A stretch of 64,000 nucleotides of DNA from Clostridia bacterium (GTDB lineage: Bacteria > Bacillota > Clostridia > Christensenellales > Borkfalkiaceae). The notes beneath the pieces were generated by a model. The model ran no database searches, was not told where the DNA came from, and saw only the letters and a list, made by a program, of their open reading frames with translations. Made by a program: the position numbers and the translations under genes. Positions 53,875-61,963 of this stretch are shown here, piece after piece (position 1 is the first letter of the stretch; every line of letters begins with the position of its first letter). The stretch lies in assembly GCA_900771345.1 (NCBI GenBank), contig CAAGNQ010000020.1, positions 38,477 through 102,476 of the forward strand, written 5' to 3'.

Positions 53875-54387
53875 TTATGCTTTAACAGGCGCTAGCATCA
53901 TCCAAATGTTTCTGCCCTCTGTTAAAGGTTGCTTTTCGACTACGCAGAAATCTTTAACGATTTCATAAAATTTCTTCATAACCTCAAGTCCGAGTTCTGA
54001 GTGCGCCATTTGGCGTCCTCTCATCCTAATTGAAACTTTAACCTTATTGCCTGCCTCTAGGAACTTTTGTGTTTGCTTTGCTTTTACGTTAACGTCACCC
54101 ACGTCAATAGTCATAGATAGCCAAACTTCTTTTGTTTCAATAACCTTTTGGTTTTTCTTTGCTTCTTTTGCCTTCTTGTTAAGTTCAAACAAATATTTAC
54201 CGTAATTCATTAACTTGCACACAGGTGGCGTTGCATTCGGTGAAATCTTAACTAGGTCAAGCCCTTGTTCATCTGCCATTGCAAGCGCTTCTCTTGATGA
54301 AACGATTCCAATTTGTTCTCCCTGTTCGCCGATTAGACGAACTTCCTTATCACGAATTTCCGTGTTAAGTTGATGTTCCTTTTTAAT
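53875..54387 (-). CDS. infC: Translation initiation factor IF-3, AUU start
   Basis: IF3 prevents early subunit joining and checks the start codon. I extend the gene upstream of the first ATG (54279) because the frame there encodes the conserved N-terminal domain (NTEIRDKEVRLIGEQGEQ and SSREALAMADEQ). The only plausible start is ATT at 54387 (IKKEHQLN), with GAGAGGT 8 bases upstream (54402-54396). This gives 170 residues, the usual size. An AUU start is a known hallmark of infC in other bacteria, where it allows self-repression by IF3. The leader also carries an attenuator. Confidence 0.93.
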   Translation of the reverse strand: MKKEHQLNTEIRDKEVRLIGEQGEQIGIVSSREALAMADEQGLDLVKISPNATPPVCKLMNYGKYLFELNKKAKEAKKNQKVIETKEVWLSMTIDVGDVNVKAKQTQKFLEAGNKVKVSIRMRGRQMAHSELGLEVMKKFYEIVKDFCVVEKQPLTEGRNIWMMLAPVKA

Positions 54388-54561
54388 GGTCGTGTACCTC
54401 TCAATAAAATTTAACGAGTTTTCCTCGCTATTACCATAAAAAAACGGGTCGCCTATCTAAAGCAACCCGTAAAATACAAATACACGCAAAAATCTTGCAA
54501 GTTTAAGTATTGAGCCGAACGAACTTTTCCGTCGGCGAGAAGGGTCACTTCTTCTTTAAGC
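54388..54561 (-). promoter_or_regulatory. infC leader with attenuator (possible L20-type leader)
   Basis: The transcript should start near 54561, leaving about 174 bases of leader. It contains a stem GCCGA/TCGGC near 54541-54519, then an intrinsic terminator: ACGGGTTGC (54470-54462) with GCGACCCGT (54452-54444) followed by TTTTTTT, and finally CGAG/CTCG just before the ribosome site. In Bacillus the same operon is controlled by L20 through leader attenuation; I infer a similar role. No T-box sequence is seen. Confidence 0.7.
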
Positions 54562-54567
54562 CTTCAT

Positions 54568-54596
54568 ATAATACATTATTTTGCCGAATATGTCAA
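54568..54596 (-). promoter_or_regulatory. Promoter of infC-rpmI-rplT
   Basis: On the - strand TTGACA (54596-54591), 17 bases, TATTAT (54573-54568). Confidence 0.8.
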
Positions 54597-54664
54597 ACAT
54601 TTTTAGACACTTTTAAAAATAATTTTTTTGCCTTTTCATTCTACGTTCTGTTGGAAGAAAAAAC

Positions 54665-54702
54665 AATTAAAATAGACCGATTAATTTCGGTCTATTTTAA
54701 TT
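54665..54702 (-). terminator. Terminator downstream of the tRNA remnant
   Basis: AATTAAAATAGACCGA (54665-54680) pairs with TCGGTCTATTTTAATT (54687-54702). It directly follows the CCA end of the tRNA fragment, as expected for the original tRNA gene. Confidence 0.75.
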
Positions 54703-54745
54703 GGTACTCCCGACGAGAATCGAACTCATAATTGTCCCTTAGGAG
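54702..54745 (-). other. 3' half of tRNA-Arg(CCU): probable attachment-site scar
   Basis: The 44 bases read on the - strand as anticodon loop CTCCTAA (anticodon CCT, U33 and A37 correct), 3' anticodon stem GGGAC, variable AATT, a full T arm ATGAG-TTCGATT-CTCGT, 3' acceptor CGGGAGT, discriminator A and CCA. Upstream of 54745 there is no matching 5' anticodon stem, D arm or acceptor strand, so the gene is cut exactly at the anticodon loop. This is the usual end of an element integrated into a tRNA gene. The intact copy should be at the other, unseen end of the element. Confidence 0.8.
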
Positions 54746-55167
54746 TTTGATTTAACTTGTATATAATTGTTTTTATCTTAAAATAACTTCCTTTCTCCCA
54801 TTTCTCTTTGTTTAATATCGAACTTTTTTTTGCTATTTTTTAGTTCAAAAATAACTTTTGACGAAAATAATAATTCCATAATTCCGAGACTTTTTGGGCT
54901 AATTTTCAACAAGAAAACACCCAAATTGGGTTATTTTGTGGTTCGTTTCTCATTGGGAGTAGTTTTCGTAATTCCAAGCATCATTTTAATGCCATTTTTC
55001 TTTAATAAAACGCATAAAACATTATGCTATAAATATTACAAAAGCAAATTTTCAAGTACTTAACGTTTTTTTATATTCAAAATAGATACGATTCTCGTTA
55101 AAATAAATTATATCATTTTGCTCTGTATTATTCTATTTTTGTCAAGTAAAACACAAAAACTATACAA
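54746..55167. other. AT-rich non-coding end of the element
   Basis: This 420-base stretch has no gene I can support. A + strand frame of 77 codons (54830-55063, TTG start) has no ribosome site and no recognisable protein features. ACCC/GGGT (54919-54931), read on the - strand and followed by GTTTTCTTG, may be a weak terminator of the operon that ends at 55168. Sequence between is low in complexity. No integrase fragment is visible. Confidence 0.5.
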
Positions 55168-58071
55168 TCAATCTTCAGTGAAGCCAATCAGTTCAATTCT
55201 TTCTTTACCAGATAAAGTTTGAATTAACATATAGGTTATTTCATTTACTCTATACAAATCTTTTTTATCAATGTTAGCGTTTAATCTAGAAACAAAAGGT
55301 TTGCTTAAATTATCACTGAATTCATCCATATAGTAATCAATTAGCTTGATTTTTTCAATCAACGCCTTCGTTTCCTCACTATTTGGATCAAAGTAAACTT
55401 GATTAGATGTTTCAATTAAATACTCATTTGCTCTCGTACAACACAAAAGTAATTCTAACATATCTCTAATTGCTCTTGGATTATAATCAGATTTTAATCT
55501 AATATCGTCCACATCGAAATCAAAAATATAATCTTTTACTCTTTGTATTACATAATATACCGCATCTTGACCATTATCGGCATAGAAAAAGTTTTCAATC
55601 CATTCTTTGCCTTGCCAGCAATTAGCACTAATTGTTCTAACATCCCCAATATCTAATTTGCCTCTGGATGCCTTATCTATAATTCTATCAATAATGCACT
55701 TGAAGATACCGTGTCTATCATTTTTTACACATCTAGATAACGGAATCAATTGCCATAATTTGTTATTACTAATAAAATAGTCAATTGTATTTTTAACAAG
55801 CTGAGCATATTTAGGATCTGTTAATCTTAACGCATAAATTGCTCCCATATCTATCAAAAGACGTTCAACGTTTGATTTTACAACCGGATATTCTTCCTCT
55901 GCAAATAATTTTTTCCAATTAGGTTGTCCAACCATAATCTCATACATGTTAGATAAAAGATTATTATCAAACATATATTTAATGGCATATTTAACTTTTT
56001 CGTTACTCATACACATATAATTAGAAAAGAATTTTCTTCTTTGTGTATGCGCATGATTTAATGTCCAGAATATTGCTGACTCATCTAAATTCGTATGTTT
56101 GTTTTTTATAATATCTCTAGGACATCTCATATTTCTAGTCACCCTAGAAAGTCTTTCAATCGCTTCATTGATTCCTTTAATAACATTATCAATTTCGCCA
56201 TTTTCCATTTCTTGAGATATGGATTCCATGTTAGGAATTGCTATTTCATCAATCAGTTCAACATCTTCCCAAGCATTTTCAATGCGCTCAAATGGAGCAT
56301 CATCACTCAAAGAATAGAATATAAGCTTGTATGAATCCTCATCACCATATTTATATCTGATTTCCATTCTAACTTGAACGTTTCGACTAAGCGGAAATGC
56401 AGTATGTTTAAGACAAGCTTCTTTTTGCGAGTTGACAGAACCAATAATTTCTCTTTTCAACGGTAATCTGTATTGTTCTTTGCCCGCACCTAAAGTAACT
56501 GTTCCTTCAACAGGAATTATCTCTTCAGAATTTAACACCTTTAATACGTCCCTATATTCGTTTTCAGGTATTAATTCTATTTCCTCAAATCTTCCTCTTT
56601 CTATAACTTCTAATGAGAGTTGTGGCAAATATTCTTCCCACAAATATTCATTATTTATTATTCTTCTATGAATTTCATTACAACCATCAAATAAATCGAG
56701 GTAATTATACTCGCTTTCAAAGAGAGAGTTTATTGCAAATATATTACTCCCACGACCTAATTCATCTTTAATCAAATTTAAATCTTTAATAAACTCTTCT
56801 TTTAATTGTTGATAAATAAGAGCATCAAATTTAATACTGTAATATCCGTCATTATTACTTATCAAAATAGGTTCTTTTGATTCACATAGACGTAAAACGG
56901 CTTTGGATTCTACAATATTTTTTATCTGAGAATCTGACAATAGCACATTGTATTTTTTACAATAATTTTCAATATACAAGCTAGATAATTTTGAGTAGTT
57001 AATATAGTCTCGATAAGTTCTATGTAAACCTTTTCTGACGATTCTAACTGAACCGTCCAACTCATCTTCTCTTGTAAATAAGCACGTAACGGAAACTTCA
57101 TCTCCATCGTAATCAATGACATAATATTCCCTATTTGCTAGAATCCTTTTCTTTGTTAACAAAGCAAAAAGCAGTGCTACACTTTTAGGAATAGTAAACA
57201 ATTTTTTTCCGTTATAATTGATTTGGCTTTTTATTTCTTTATTAAAATCATCCAATAAGTCTGGTAACAAACAATATGAATAATCTACTTTATAGTCAAC
57301 CAATGAATCTTTTATTGATTTTTCAATTATTCTATCACTAACATTTTTTATATCAAAGATAGCCCTATATGTTGAAACGTCATCGCTAAAATCACCCAAA
57401 TATTTATCATCATGACGAAAAGCCTTTCCATGAGCTACAGAATAAGCATTTATATCTATGATTTTTGAATCTTGTTCACTATCTATTCGATAACATTCAT
57501 TTGCAACATCAAAAAATACAATACCTTTTTCTTTGACTCCTTTGATATGTTTAGGCAATGTTGCGCCAGAAACAATAGAAACGACTTCTTTACATTTGTC
57601 AAATATGGTTTGTTCAAACGTCTTAACTTCAATAATAGATACTTCTCTTTCTTCTACAATAGGTTGCTCTTCAGACGTTAAATCCTCTGTTTCTTCTATA
57701 ATTTTTTCTTCAGTTTCAGAACTTTCTACTTCAGAAACTTCTTCCGTAGCAATAGAAGTTTCTTCCTTCATCTCGATAACAGCAAAAAAGTCGCTAGCAA
57801 GAAACTCTGCATATAACTTTCTATATTTTACAAACTCTACAGCATCCTTTTTTAACGTCATGCTTACCAGCTTACCGGTAAGCCACTTATTACAAACAAG
57901 ATTATATGTTTTAACTTCATTTATTTCAAAAAGATTACTTTTCCCTTTATCTTTTGACAATAGAAAATCATTCATTCTTTGATACAAAGAACAAATCGAA
58001 TCCGCTTTCTTTTCGGCAAATTGCTTTTCAGTTAGTAGCCATTCTTTAAATTTATTAATTCTTTCTTCCAT
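55168..58071 (-). CDS. Large protein with a degenerate Hsp70/actin-like core; fourth gene of the candidate system
   Basis: A 967-residue protein I do not recognise. Residues 1-95 form a small helical domain (FKEWLLTEKQFAEKKADS...) similar in pattern to SAM-like domains; 102-145 is a Glu-rich linker. Residues 180-350 recall an Hsp70/actin ATPase: IPKSVALLFALL followed by YYVIDYDGDEVSVTCL (318-331), where Hsp70 has EPxAAAL and VxDxGGGTxD. The glycine phosphate loop is not kept, so ATP hydrolysis is doubtful. The second half, from about 560, is beta-rich then helical with no motif I can name. It lies 11 bases behind the DUF2357-like gene, so it is surely in the same operon. Confidence 0.7.
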   Translation of the reverse strand: MEERINKFKEWLLTEKQFAEKKADSICSLYQRMNDFLLSKDKGKSNLFEINEVKTYNLVCNKWLTGKLVSMTLKKDAVEFVKYRKLYAEFLASDFFAVIEMKEETSIATEEVSEVESSETEEKIIEETEDLTSEEQPIVEEREVSIIEVKTFEQTIFDKCKEVVSIVSGATLPKHIKGVKEKGIVFFDVANECYRIDSEQDSKIIDINAYSVAHGKAFRHDDKYLGDFSDDVSTYRAIFDIKNVSDRIIEKSIKDSLVDYKVDYSYCLLPDLLDDFNKEIKSQINYNGKKLFTIPKSVALLFALLTKKRILANREYYVIDYDGDEVSVTCLFTREDELDGSVRIVRKGLHRTYRDYINYSKLSSLYIENYCKKYNVLLSDSQIKNIVESKAVLRLCESKEPILISNNDGYYSIKFDALIYQQLKEEFIKDLNLIKDELGRGSNIFAINSLFESEYNYLDLFDGCNEIHRRIINNEYLWEEYLPQLSLEVIERGRFEEIELIPENEYRDVLKVLNSEEIIPVEGTVTLGAGKEQYRLPLKREIIGSVNSQKEACLKHTAFPLSRNVQVRMEIRYKYGDEDSYKLIFYSLSDDAPFERIENAWEDVELIDEIAIPNMESISQEMENGEIDNVIKGINEAIERLSRVTRNMRCPRDIIKNKHTNLDESAIFWTLNHAHTQRRKFFSNYMCMSNEKVKYAIKYMFDNNLLSNMYEIMVGQPNWKKLFAEEEYPVVKSNVERLLIDMGAIYALRLTDPKYAQLVKNTIDYFISNNKLWQLIPLSRCVKNDRHGIFKCIIDRIIDKASRGKLDIGDVRTISANCWQGKEWIENFFYADNGQDAVYYVIQRVKDYIFDFDVDDIRLKSDYNPRAIRDMLELLLCCTRANEYLIETSNQVYFDPNSEETKALIEKIKLIDYYMDEFSDNLSKPFVSRLNANIDKKDLYRVNEITYMLIQTLSGKERIELIGFTED

Positions 58072-58082
58072 CTTGCTTCCTG

Positions 58083-59465
58083 TTATAAATCGTAGCCGTC
58101 TTCTCTTAAAATTGTTAAAACATCTTCTAGATATTTTTTCTTGTACGTATCATACGTATCGAAAGTATCTTTATCTGCTAATAAAAAATCACCAACCGTT
58201 TCAATGTTTGCATCACTGTAAAAACGTAAACATTTTTTTGATAATTTCATTTTTGAAATTTTATAATCATCTAAAATCTTATGTTCTTTTACTGTTTCGA
58301 CAATAGTTTCTTCAATTACAGATTGTTCCTCAACAACATCTTTTTTTATTAATTCTGGATGCTCAACATAATTTAAGATATCTTCCATTATAGTAGATAG
58401 ATCTATTAATCTTTCAGATATGCCATTTCCCTTAAATTTGCCAGCATATTCAATAAAACTCTTTGTTGTAATCAATATTTTATTCTCTTCAAAACGCAAA
58501 GAATATTCTTTTATTTGGTTGCTATATTCAACAAAAGTAAATTCATTTAACTCTGAAAAAGTTAAAAAGCCTTCTTCATTAACTTTAATTTTGCCGATTT
58601 TATCTTTAATCCTAATATCAGGCAATTGCTTAATTACTGAAGCAATATAAAAGAACATATCTCTATAGAGAATATTTTCCAAATTCACCCATTCTTTTTT
58701 AAGTTCCTTCTCAATCCTGCTTATTTTTACATTACAATCCCATACCGTCTTATAAAACTTATCACACATAAGCTTGTTGTTCTGAACGCTATGTCTAACT
58801 TTCGGAATTTCAGCCAACTCAGATTGCCTAATCGAAGTATTTAACGTGTATAATCTCAACAATTCTTCAAAAGTTTTCTTTTGTTGACAATCAGCACGTT
58901 TACAATTCCTACATTCTGCCTTAAATAACCTAGAACCAAGTATTTTATATAAAACATCATACAAGTACATACTTGCTTCATTTTCTTTTGTATCTACGCT
59001 AAACTTTGTAGAAACTGTTAATACTTTATTTTTGGGCGAAATTTTTTCAACTATTGTAGCGCCGGGCTTTTTAGCCAACCACTGCATTGTTTTTATACCA
59101 GAATTAGTTATTTTATTGTATTTTACTTGCTCATCCACTTTGATAAGTTTTGTGCTAGGCTTTTCCACTATAGCTTTTAATGCTTTAGCTGCAACACTAG
59201 CAATATAAACAAAATCATCAAAGAGCAATGAGTTTTCGCATTCCTGAAATAAATACTTTTGCACATTGAAATACAAAGAATCCAAAAATGAAGAAACATA
59301 AATTTCAGGGCAATTATCTTTCGTCAAGCCAACGTAATCTTTAATAGCTAAATTAAGAATACTTTCTCTTAATGACAATAACTTGTACCAACCTACTTGC
59401 TCTTTATTCAATTTTTCTTGCTTGTTAGAGATTATGTACTCCACTTTTGGAAACTCAATATTCAT
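58083..59465 (-). CDS. DUF2357-like protein with zinc knuckle and alpha-CTD-like tail; third gene of the candidate system
   Basis: A 460-residue protein. Residues 130-280 resemble the DUF2357/COG1700 family that partners McrB-type ATPases: KISPKNKVLTVSTKFSVDTK, then ENEASMYLYDVLYKIL, and the IRQSELAEIPKVRHSVQNN helix block. A C-x2-C-x4-C cluster (C185, C188, C193) may bind zinc. The PD-(D/E)xK nuclease often fused to COG1700 is not seen. An acidic linker (about 373-395) leads to residues 400-460 (KMKLSKKCLRFYSDANIETVGDFLLAD), which resemble the helix-hairpin-helix C-terminal domain of RNA polymerase alpha. It lies 8 bases after the ATPase gene. A role as the target-binding or effector partner of that ATPase is inference. 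Confidence 0.65.
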   Translation of the reverse strand: MNIEFPKVEYIISNKQEKLNKEQVGWYKLLSLRESILNLAIKDYVGLTKDNCPEIYVSSFLDSLYFNVQKYLFQECENSLLFDDFVYIASVAAKALKAIVEKPSTKLIKVDEQVKYNKITNSGIKTMQWLAKKPGATIVEKISPKNKVLTVSTKFSVDTKENEASMYLYDVLYKILGSRLFKAECRNCKRADCQQKKTFEELLRLYTLNTSIRQSELAEIPKVRHSVQNNKLMCDKFYKTVWDCNVKISRIEKELKKEWVNLENILYRDMFFYIASVIKQLPDIRIKDKIGKIKVNEEGFLTFSELNEFTFVEYSNQIKEYSLRFEENKILITTKSFIEYAGKFKGNGISERLIDLSTIMEDILNYVEHPELIKKDVVEEQSVIEETIVETVKEHKILDDYKISKMKLSKKCLRFYSDANIETVGDFLLADKDTFDTYDTYKKKYLEDVLTILREDGYDL

Positions 59466-59473
59466 TTCTACTC

Positions 59474-61960
59474 CTAATTTTCTAAAAACTCTGCACTATG
59501 CCACATAAATAATTTTGAAGGAAGCGATTTAGCCTTTGTAAAGTCGTTTACGAGCTCTGGAATCTTATCTTGAATTATCTTAGCAATATCATCAATAATA
59601 TCTTCATATTCACCACTAACTTCCACACCTCTAAGCTTAGGCATAATTTTAAATGCAACAGCTTCAGAAAATGCTTTTTGAACAGCTTCTCTTCTTTTTG
59701 ATTCATCACTACTAGAAATAACGTCTGGATAATTAACAATGTAGTTTTGAATTCCTTGCCATACACGATGACCTAAATTTCTACCAAGTTCTGACATCTT
59801 TGCATTAATTCTTTCAACGGTATCTTGCATATCGTCCATCACTGTCTTATCAATTTGTTCGATATTTACTGCGGAATTTAGCCACTTAGACCATTGTTCT
59901 TTATCAAGAACATATTTTGTCTTTTGATTAACGTTTTTATTTCTACCTATTAATTTTTTAGGTCTAGGGAACGTGATTAACGTACTTCTGTCAACAACCT
60001 TATCCGACAACGCTTTGGTCGTTTCATCTTCGTTCATTGTTCCTGTCCAAAGCACATTTGTCCCAATTTGCAACAACTCGCTGTCCGCTCCAGCACCTAA
60101 ACTGATTTCGTATTCTACAGGTGAGTTACTACCTCTGCGAGTTTCGAATTTACTCAACAAATCACTGAAATACAATTCAACGTGAGCTAAGTTCATTTCG
60201 TCCAATAGAACCATTAGCATTTGATCGCCTTTTTTACTGTTTTTGGTTGGTTGCATTTGATACAATGCTCTTAATAATTCCGTTGGCTCAAATTTGTTTT
60301 CAATAGAGTTGTAATACCCAAATAAAGATTGTGGACTATCCCAATCAGGCTTAACCGGAACAGAAAGGAAATTCATACCACCATGAAGCGCATATTGTCT
60401 AGGCAATTCTGATTTACCCGTACCACTTACACCCGCAAGAACTACAAGAGGAGACCATTCTCCAATTTTTAACGACGTATGATAAGCATTCAATAAACGT
60501 TTTGAGAAAACAATTCCTGATAACTCAGCTTGTTTTTGAATATAATCAAGCCATCTAGTTTCGTTTAACAACTCTTGATTTTCATCCTTAAACAAAGGTA
60601 ATTCATCAATTGCTTTTAATGCCGGCAATTCTCTAGTTATTGAATCAAGTCTCTCTACTCTTGCAACAACTTTCTTACGTTCTAACTCTTTCGTTAATTC
60701 ATCTGCCGTAGCCTTTAATTGCGCATTATAACCAATTTGAAGAGCAAGCATTTCGCTATCATTATTTTTCTTTGCTAATTCTATTTTGATTTGCTCTAAT
60801 TGACGACATACCGAATTATATTTTTCTTGTAAAGCATCATAAGCAGCTGCTTTTGCCTTAAAAGCTTCTATAGTGCTCTTAGACATACCGTCATCAAGCA
60901 TTTGTCGTTGAAGATTTTCTTTTGCTTTTATCGCCGTGTCTAATTCAGATTTTAGTTGATCTATTTGAAGTCTCAAATTATCAACGTCTACTGCTCTACT
61001 TTGACCAATTCTGATTGCAAAATTATCCCTTTCTTTAGCAACGTTTTGATATTCTGACATCAACTTATTTAATGATTCTTTTTTGGTTTGTATCTCTACT
61101 AGTAATGATTGATATCTCTCTTGAACTAAACTTTCAACCTTGCTATCAATGCTTGACTCATATTGTTTCAATGCATCCTTCTTTTCTGCTAATGCTTCTT
61201 TTTCAAACTTTACCTCTGATTCCATATCAGCAAGTTGAGCCTCTTTTTGTTCAAGTAATAAGGCTTTTTTATTGTTGCTTTCGATAGCTTCATCAAGTGC
61301 TTTTCTTTTATTGGCTAGCAAATCTTCAAGCTCTTTCAGCTTAGCTGCTTTATACTTATCCATCTCATCGTCAATTTGAGATTTTACTTCTATTCTCTTT
61401 TTTTGCAACGATTCGATTTCTTGCTTCAACTTGTCTATTTCTCGTCTGCTTTTTTCCTTTTCATCATCAAATTGTTTAGCAAAACCTAATTGAGCATTAT
61501 TTTCTCTTTCTTGAATGTCAGACTCTCTCTTAATTAAGTCTTTTTCCTTCTTGACAATATCCGCTTCTCTTTTTGACAATAGTTCTTGCTGTTCTCTAAT
61601 TGCTTTTAATGAATCTTCCTGTAAAGATTTAGTTTGCGCCGCTTTATCTTTTGCTTCATCTCTAGCTTGAGAAATAATAGATTGAGCTTCTTGTCTTGCG
61701 TCTTGAACTATTTTCTTTGCTTCAGCTTTAGCTTCATCTTGAGTCTTTTTGACTTCAGTAGCAAGATTTTTATACTCACTTCTTATTGTTTCCAACGAAG
61801 CCGTTTCTTGTTCTATTTGAGATTTAATTACAAATAAATTTTTACTCAATTCAACAATTTCAGCTTTATCTATACCATTTTGCATCAATATTTCATTTGC
61901 AATATCTTCAGCAGTTTTAACTTCGCTTACTTGCGTTTCTAAATTCTTATCCTTTGCCAT
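59474..61960 (-). CDS. Coiled-coil McrB-type AAA+ ATPase; second gene of the candidate system
   Basis: An 828-residue protein. Residues 35-435 are an almost unbroken coiled coil rich in Glu, Lys and Gln (with KREADIVKKEKDLIKRESD-like heptads). An AAA+ domain of the McrB/MoxR branch follows: Walker A GVSGTGKS (510-517), Walker B MLMVLLDEMN (581-590), sensor-like GTMNEDETT (640-648) and arginine finger VVDRS (656-659). McrB has MNTAD at the sensor place; the DETT form is common in McrB relatives, so nucleotide preference is open. It should form a hexameric motor with the coiled coils projecting outward, as proposed for CoCoNuT-type proteins. It starts 3 bases after the HEPN-like gene. Confidence 0.85.
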   Translation of the reverse strand: MAKDKNLETQVSEVKTAEDIANEILMQNGIDKAEIVELSKNLFVIKSQIEQETASLETIRSEYKNLATEVKKTQDEAKAEAKKIVQDARQEAQSIISQARDEAKDKAAQTKSLQEDSLKAIREQQELLSKREADIVKKEKDLIKRESDIQERENNAQLGFAKQFDDEKEKSRREIDKLKQEIESLQKKRIEVKSQIDDEMDKYKAAKLKELEDLLANKRKALDEAIESNNKKALLLEQKEAQLADMESEVKFEKEALAEKKDALKQYESSIDSKVESLVQERYQSLLVEIQTKKESLNKLMSEYQNVAKERDNFAIRIGQSRAVDVDNLRLQIDQLKSELDTAIKAKENLQRQMLDDGMSKSTIEAFKAKAAAYDALQEKYNSVCRQLEQIKIELAKKNNDSEMLALQIGYNAQLKATADELTKELERKKVVARVERLDSITRELPALKAIDELPLFKDENQELLNETRWLDYIQKQAELSGIVFSKRLLNAYHTSLKIGEWSPLVVLAGVSGTGKSELPRQYALHGGMNFLSVPVKPDWDSPQSLFGYYNSIENKFEPTELLRALYQMQPTKNSKKGDQMLMVLLDEMNLAHVELYFSDLLSKFETRRGSNSPVEYEISLGAGADSELLQIGTNVLWTGTMNEDETTKALSDKVVDRSTLITFPRPKKLIGRNKNVNQKTKYVLDKEQWSKWLNSAVNIEQIDKTVMDDMQDTVERINAKMSELGRNLGHRVWQGIQNYIVNYPDVISSSDESKRREAVQKAFSEAVAFKIMPKLRGVEVSGEYEDIIDDIAKIIQDKIPELVNDFTKAKSLPSKLFMWHSAEFLEN

Positions 61961-61963
61961 TTT

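Noticed and set aside
54388..54561. T-box riboswitch in the infC leader
   Set aside because: No T-box consensus (GGGTGGNACCGCG-like) is present; the structure fits a simple attenuator better.
54830..55063. 77-codon + strand open frame with hydrophobic stretch in the element's end
   Set aside because: It starts with TTG, has no ribosome site, and its composition simply reflects AT-rich DNA.
55168..55470. Phage integrase in the element
   Set aside because: The SAM-like look of the first 95 residues of the 967-residue protein is not accompanied by the R-H-R-Y catalytic residues, so it is not a tyrosine recombinase.
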